NCBI GenBank assembly: GCA_002358855.1
Contig: DEPQ01000084.1
Coordinates: 1-17,094 of the forward strand
Direction: 5' to 3'
Length of the DNA stretch: 17,094 bases
DNA from: Bacteroidales bacterium UBA3388
Lineage (GTDB): Bacteria; Bacteroidota; Bacteroidia; Bacteroidales; P3
The translations under genes and the position numbers were made by a program. Positions 15,901 to 17,094 of this stretch are shown piece after piece. Position 1 is the stretch's first letter; every line of letters begins with the position of its first letter. Under the pieces are notes generated by a model. That model saw only the letters and a list, made by a program, of their open reading frames with translations, did no database searches and was not told where the DNA came from.

Positions 15901-16942
15901 GTCGTTTGAACAAGAACCAACAATCTTTACAACATACGGAGATACTTGGGATTCTGAAAACGAAGTAAGAATAGAATATAGTTCTTCTATCCACCCTACA
16001 TATAAACTAAACAATGGTTCTGTAACGGTAAACAAAACATTAAACGGATCTTATGATGAAGCATATTGGGTAGCATTAGCAAATCCTTATACCTTTAAGT
16101 TAGATATGGGAGAGTTCTTATCTGACCAATCAGACATACAAGGAGGAGTTTATTATAGATTAACTTATAATGCAGATAATGAACCTGTATGGCAAACACT
16201 TGATGATGGATATATCAATTTAACAGAAGGTTTCTTTGTGAACTTTGCAACAAGTGGAAATAAAGAAATATCATTTAACAAAAACCAAAGATATACAGGT
16301 GCTAAAAAATCAATAGCAAAAAGAGACTACCTAAAACTAATAATGATAGAAGGCGAAAATGAATCTGAATTATTGTTTGCACACAATGATGAAGCAAATC
16401 AAGAATATGATATTTTTGATGCTAATAAGATGTTCTCTCCATCAGAGGTTAGTGAACCATACTTTGTAACCGAAGGCAAAGCATTGGTAAAAGAAGAAGT
16501 TGGAAAACTTCCTTACACCGCTACAATGAATGTAAGAAGTTATACAGATAAAGAAGTGAAATTTGTTGCTGATAATATACCTGAGGGATATGTTGTATTC
16601 TTGCTTGATAATGGACAAGATATCAGAATGACCAATGGAACAGAATACATAACTAACGTTACAGAAGGGGAAAATGAAAATAGATTCCAGTTGTTGGTTA
16701 AAAAGCAAGAAAGAATAGAAAGAGCAACTTCAAATGAAATTGTGATAAAGAACGATAATCGTCAAGTAACAGTTCAAAGTCAAATTACCAACCTAAACAT
16801 AGAGGTTTATAACTCAGTAGGACAAAAAGTGTTTGAAACAAAAGACTACAACTTTACTTTGACAGACTTGCCATCAGGAGCATATTTAGTAAAAGCATTC
16901 TATGGACGAGTAGCACAAACCGCAAAAATAGTAATTCAATAA
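12902..16942 (+). CDS. Large secreted GLUG/FN3 multidomain protein, T9SS cargo
   Basis: This is a 1346-residue protein. The signal peptide is residues 1-21 (cleavage likely A21/Q22). Residues about 88-280 carry GLUG-type Gly-rich repeats (for example GGLVGQ at 182-187 and GGICGY at 225-230, each followed by a Cys-containing strand), suggesting a beta-helical fold. An Asn/Gly-rich linker lies near 290-330. About six fibronectin-III-like domains follow (roughly 347-445, 446-525, 526-608, 609-689, 690-767 and 768-850). Residues 853-920 resemble a G8-like beta domain. Residues about 896-1275 align with the shared module of the preceding protein, and about 1290-1346 form a T9SS type A sorting domain ending AKIVIQ. 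No catalytic motif is visible; a role as adhesin or surface-layer component is inferred. The start fits the signal peptide. Confidence 0.85.
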   Translation: MAKKFFLAFLAIILLNLGAFAQTQISTAAQFLAIQQGGNYIQTADIDLGNVGTKTAAIIQNFSGTYDGNGYTITYQATFRGNNVTDANFGLFGRVTGTIKNLNVNGEATISGNGSDMQIGLLCGKLSNNGLISHCSVSGDVTSTVHASNGGGTDAGLIVGQCEAKVEYCMGTGNVTGVGYVGGLVGQMKKQNNYQCSITGCAFIGNVTAEDPTSTSGDDVGSFAGGICGYAGNNTSIVQCYASGTITSNKAASGIVSTQINGGGNVNVDNSYADVTLVGRETGTRLNDITNGNNGGNNNNYDSDDLNGKTLEQIYAILDALNGSDNNGNAHFEYIGGQIVLVLGKVCESPTGLTYTGPNEQGNYTISWNVAGEDRSVRETLWKWTLSGGNLTDAESGSVYTSYTRNVIRQLEPSPNDYTFIVYTDCSQSEAGLLSDADTLIFTVTCPIPTGMQATNITYESFDFTWSAEAESQLIVNGQTYTYPAGNSITKSITGLLPDFEYSVVVKVKCGSGYIEEETVIVRTAPLPTPTNLSVSTVWNETSGSATITWTSLDGMTYEVNTDGNAQTSPCEITDLEAGSHTAKVRTVKTIAGTKYYSAWAEMPYTISEIPAPSNPQVNYTQDGNYYDVTISWTAGTTPNDGWQIGGEVVNNPYILENQTPGYSTSLAIQEKVGENISRALNVEIQVPCLPVGEVIVEPTQSTVKFTFENANPNRVLYIEGTSYTAIEQSLVVLVGLTSGNTYSYEVREYCSGDNYASKSGTFETAGCYAVSGLSVLNKKITTAIVSWVSQNLLEGLKYRITLNGGTPTEQTEKIINFTTLSPSTTYTVSVEEQCGEGWGEPTSITFTTESADFVTAQSGLFNDSSTWADGRIPEGNIGEVTIQAGHIVELTNTLYVTSACQFINKGVLRIKQTGELISETTFPGVVEIETAELPTDKWSFIGAPLNDGGGKYKLESIVRGKRDIAVSMFDYTTGTWSTGENEWATVETEVEAGEGFFAWSFEQEPTIFTTYGDTWDSENEVRIEYSSSIHPTYKLNNGSVTVNKTLNGSYDEAYWVALANPYTFKLDMGEFLSDQSDIQGGVYYRLTYNADNEPVWQTLDDGYINLTEGFFVNFATSGNKEISFNKNQRYTGAKKSIAKRDYLKLIMIEGENESELLFAHNDEANQEYDIFDANKMFSPSEVSEPYFVTEGKALVKEEVGKLPYTATMNVRSYTDKEVKFVADNIPEGYVVFLLDNGQDIRMTNGTEYITNVTEGENENRFQLLVKKQERIERATSNEIVIKNDNRQVTVQSQITNLNIEVYNSVGQKVFETKDYNFTLTDLPSGAYLVKAFYGRVAQTAKIVIQ

Positions 16943-17094
16943 GAATTAAAGGATAAAAAAACTTTACTTTTAAGGGAATAACTCTTTGTTTTCGTAAATT
17001 AAAACAAAGAGTTATTTTTTTATTTCTTTGAATTATTTTGCGGAAACAGCGTTTTTATGCGCTGAAAATCAGAGAAAATGAAAAAGAACCAAAT
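16943..17094 (+). repeat. Direct repeat, copy B (downstream of the GLUG/FN3 gene, cut by window end)
   Basis: Matches 12602-12754 nearly base for base, starting immediately after the stop codon, and still matching at the window edge. In copy A the same sequence leads within about 16 bases to a promoter, so a further family gene may follow outside the window. Confidence 0.95.
16977..17021 (+). terminator. Strong terminator after the GLUG/FN3 gene
   Basis: Same 16-bp stem, eight-base loop and seven-T tail as the terminator at 12637-12681 (arms 16977-16992 and 17001-17016). Confidence 0.85.

Noticed and set aside
10430..17094. Insertion sequence or integrase-driven island
   Set aside because: No transposase, integrase or terminal inverted repeats are visible; the 152-base direct repeats fit gene duplication better.

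Overview
The window looks like a chromosomal segment of an AT-rich member of the Bacteroidota, most likely Bacteroidales from a gut-type habitat. The evidence is: (1) promoters of the Bacteroidetes form TTTG-N19/20-TAnnTTTG in front of several genes, with A-rich leaders instead of Shine-Dalgarno sites; (2) a neighbouring glsA/glsB pair for glycine lipids; (3) a UvrA with the CPTT zinc-module variant I associate with Bacteroidetes; (4) surface proteins ending in a type IX secretion (T9SS) type A sorting domain; (5) a tRNA gene with no encoded CCA. No species can be named from the sequence alone.

Layout. 1-500 holds no long gene: a possible 40-residue peptide gene, a strong hairpin, a -7 promoter box and a stretch that folds into a three-way junction plus a hairpin (possible small RNA or leader). 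502-1722 encodes a LolC/E (FtsX-like) permease whose promoter box sits almost on its ATG. 1857-5374 is a tight four-gene operon: O-acyltransferase (glsA), N-acyltransferase (glsB), ribosome-assembly GTPase (engB) and phosphofructokinase. 5442-6443 is a YitT-family membrane protein with its own promoter. It converges on a minus-strand tRNA-Met(CAT) across a shared bidirectional terminator. uvrA (minus strand, 6658-9462) lies upstream of the tRNA. A coiled-coil lipoprotein gene (9564-10424) diverges from uvrA.

10430-17094 is the accessory-looking part: two consecutive genes for secreted T9SS cargo proteins. One has BspA-like leucine-rich repeats and the other has GLUG-like and fibronectin-III-like domains. 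Their N-terminal regions are unrelated, but they share a C-terminal module of about 440 residues. A near-identical 152/153-bp block containing a strong terminator follows both genes, and the second copy runs to the window edge. Both genes carry a poly-G tract in the same short context: G8 inside the reading frame of the first, G7 in the leader of the second. In the first gene a gain or loss of one G would stop translation almost at once after the signal peptide.

How it fits together: the left two thirds is housekeeping (envelope lipid synthesis, lipoprotein export, ribosome assembly, glycolysis, DNA repair). The right third appears to be a duplicating family of variable surface proteins with the hallmarks of slipped-strand phase variation and cassette-like recombination. 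That last reading is inference and is set out in the findings.
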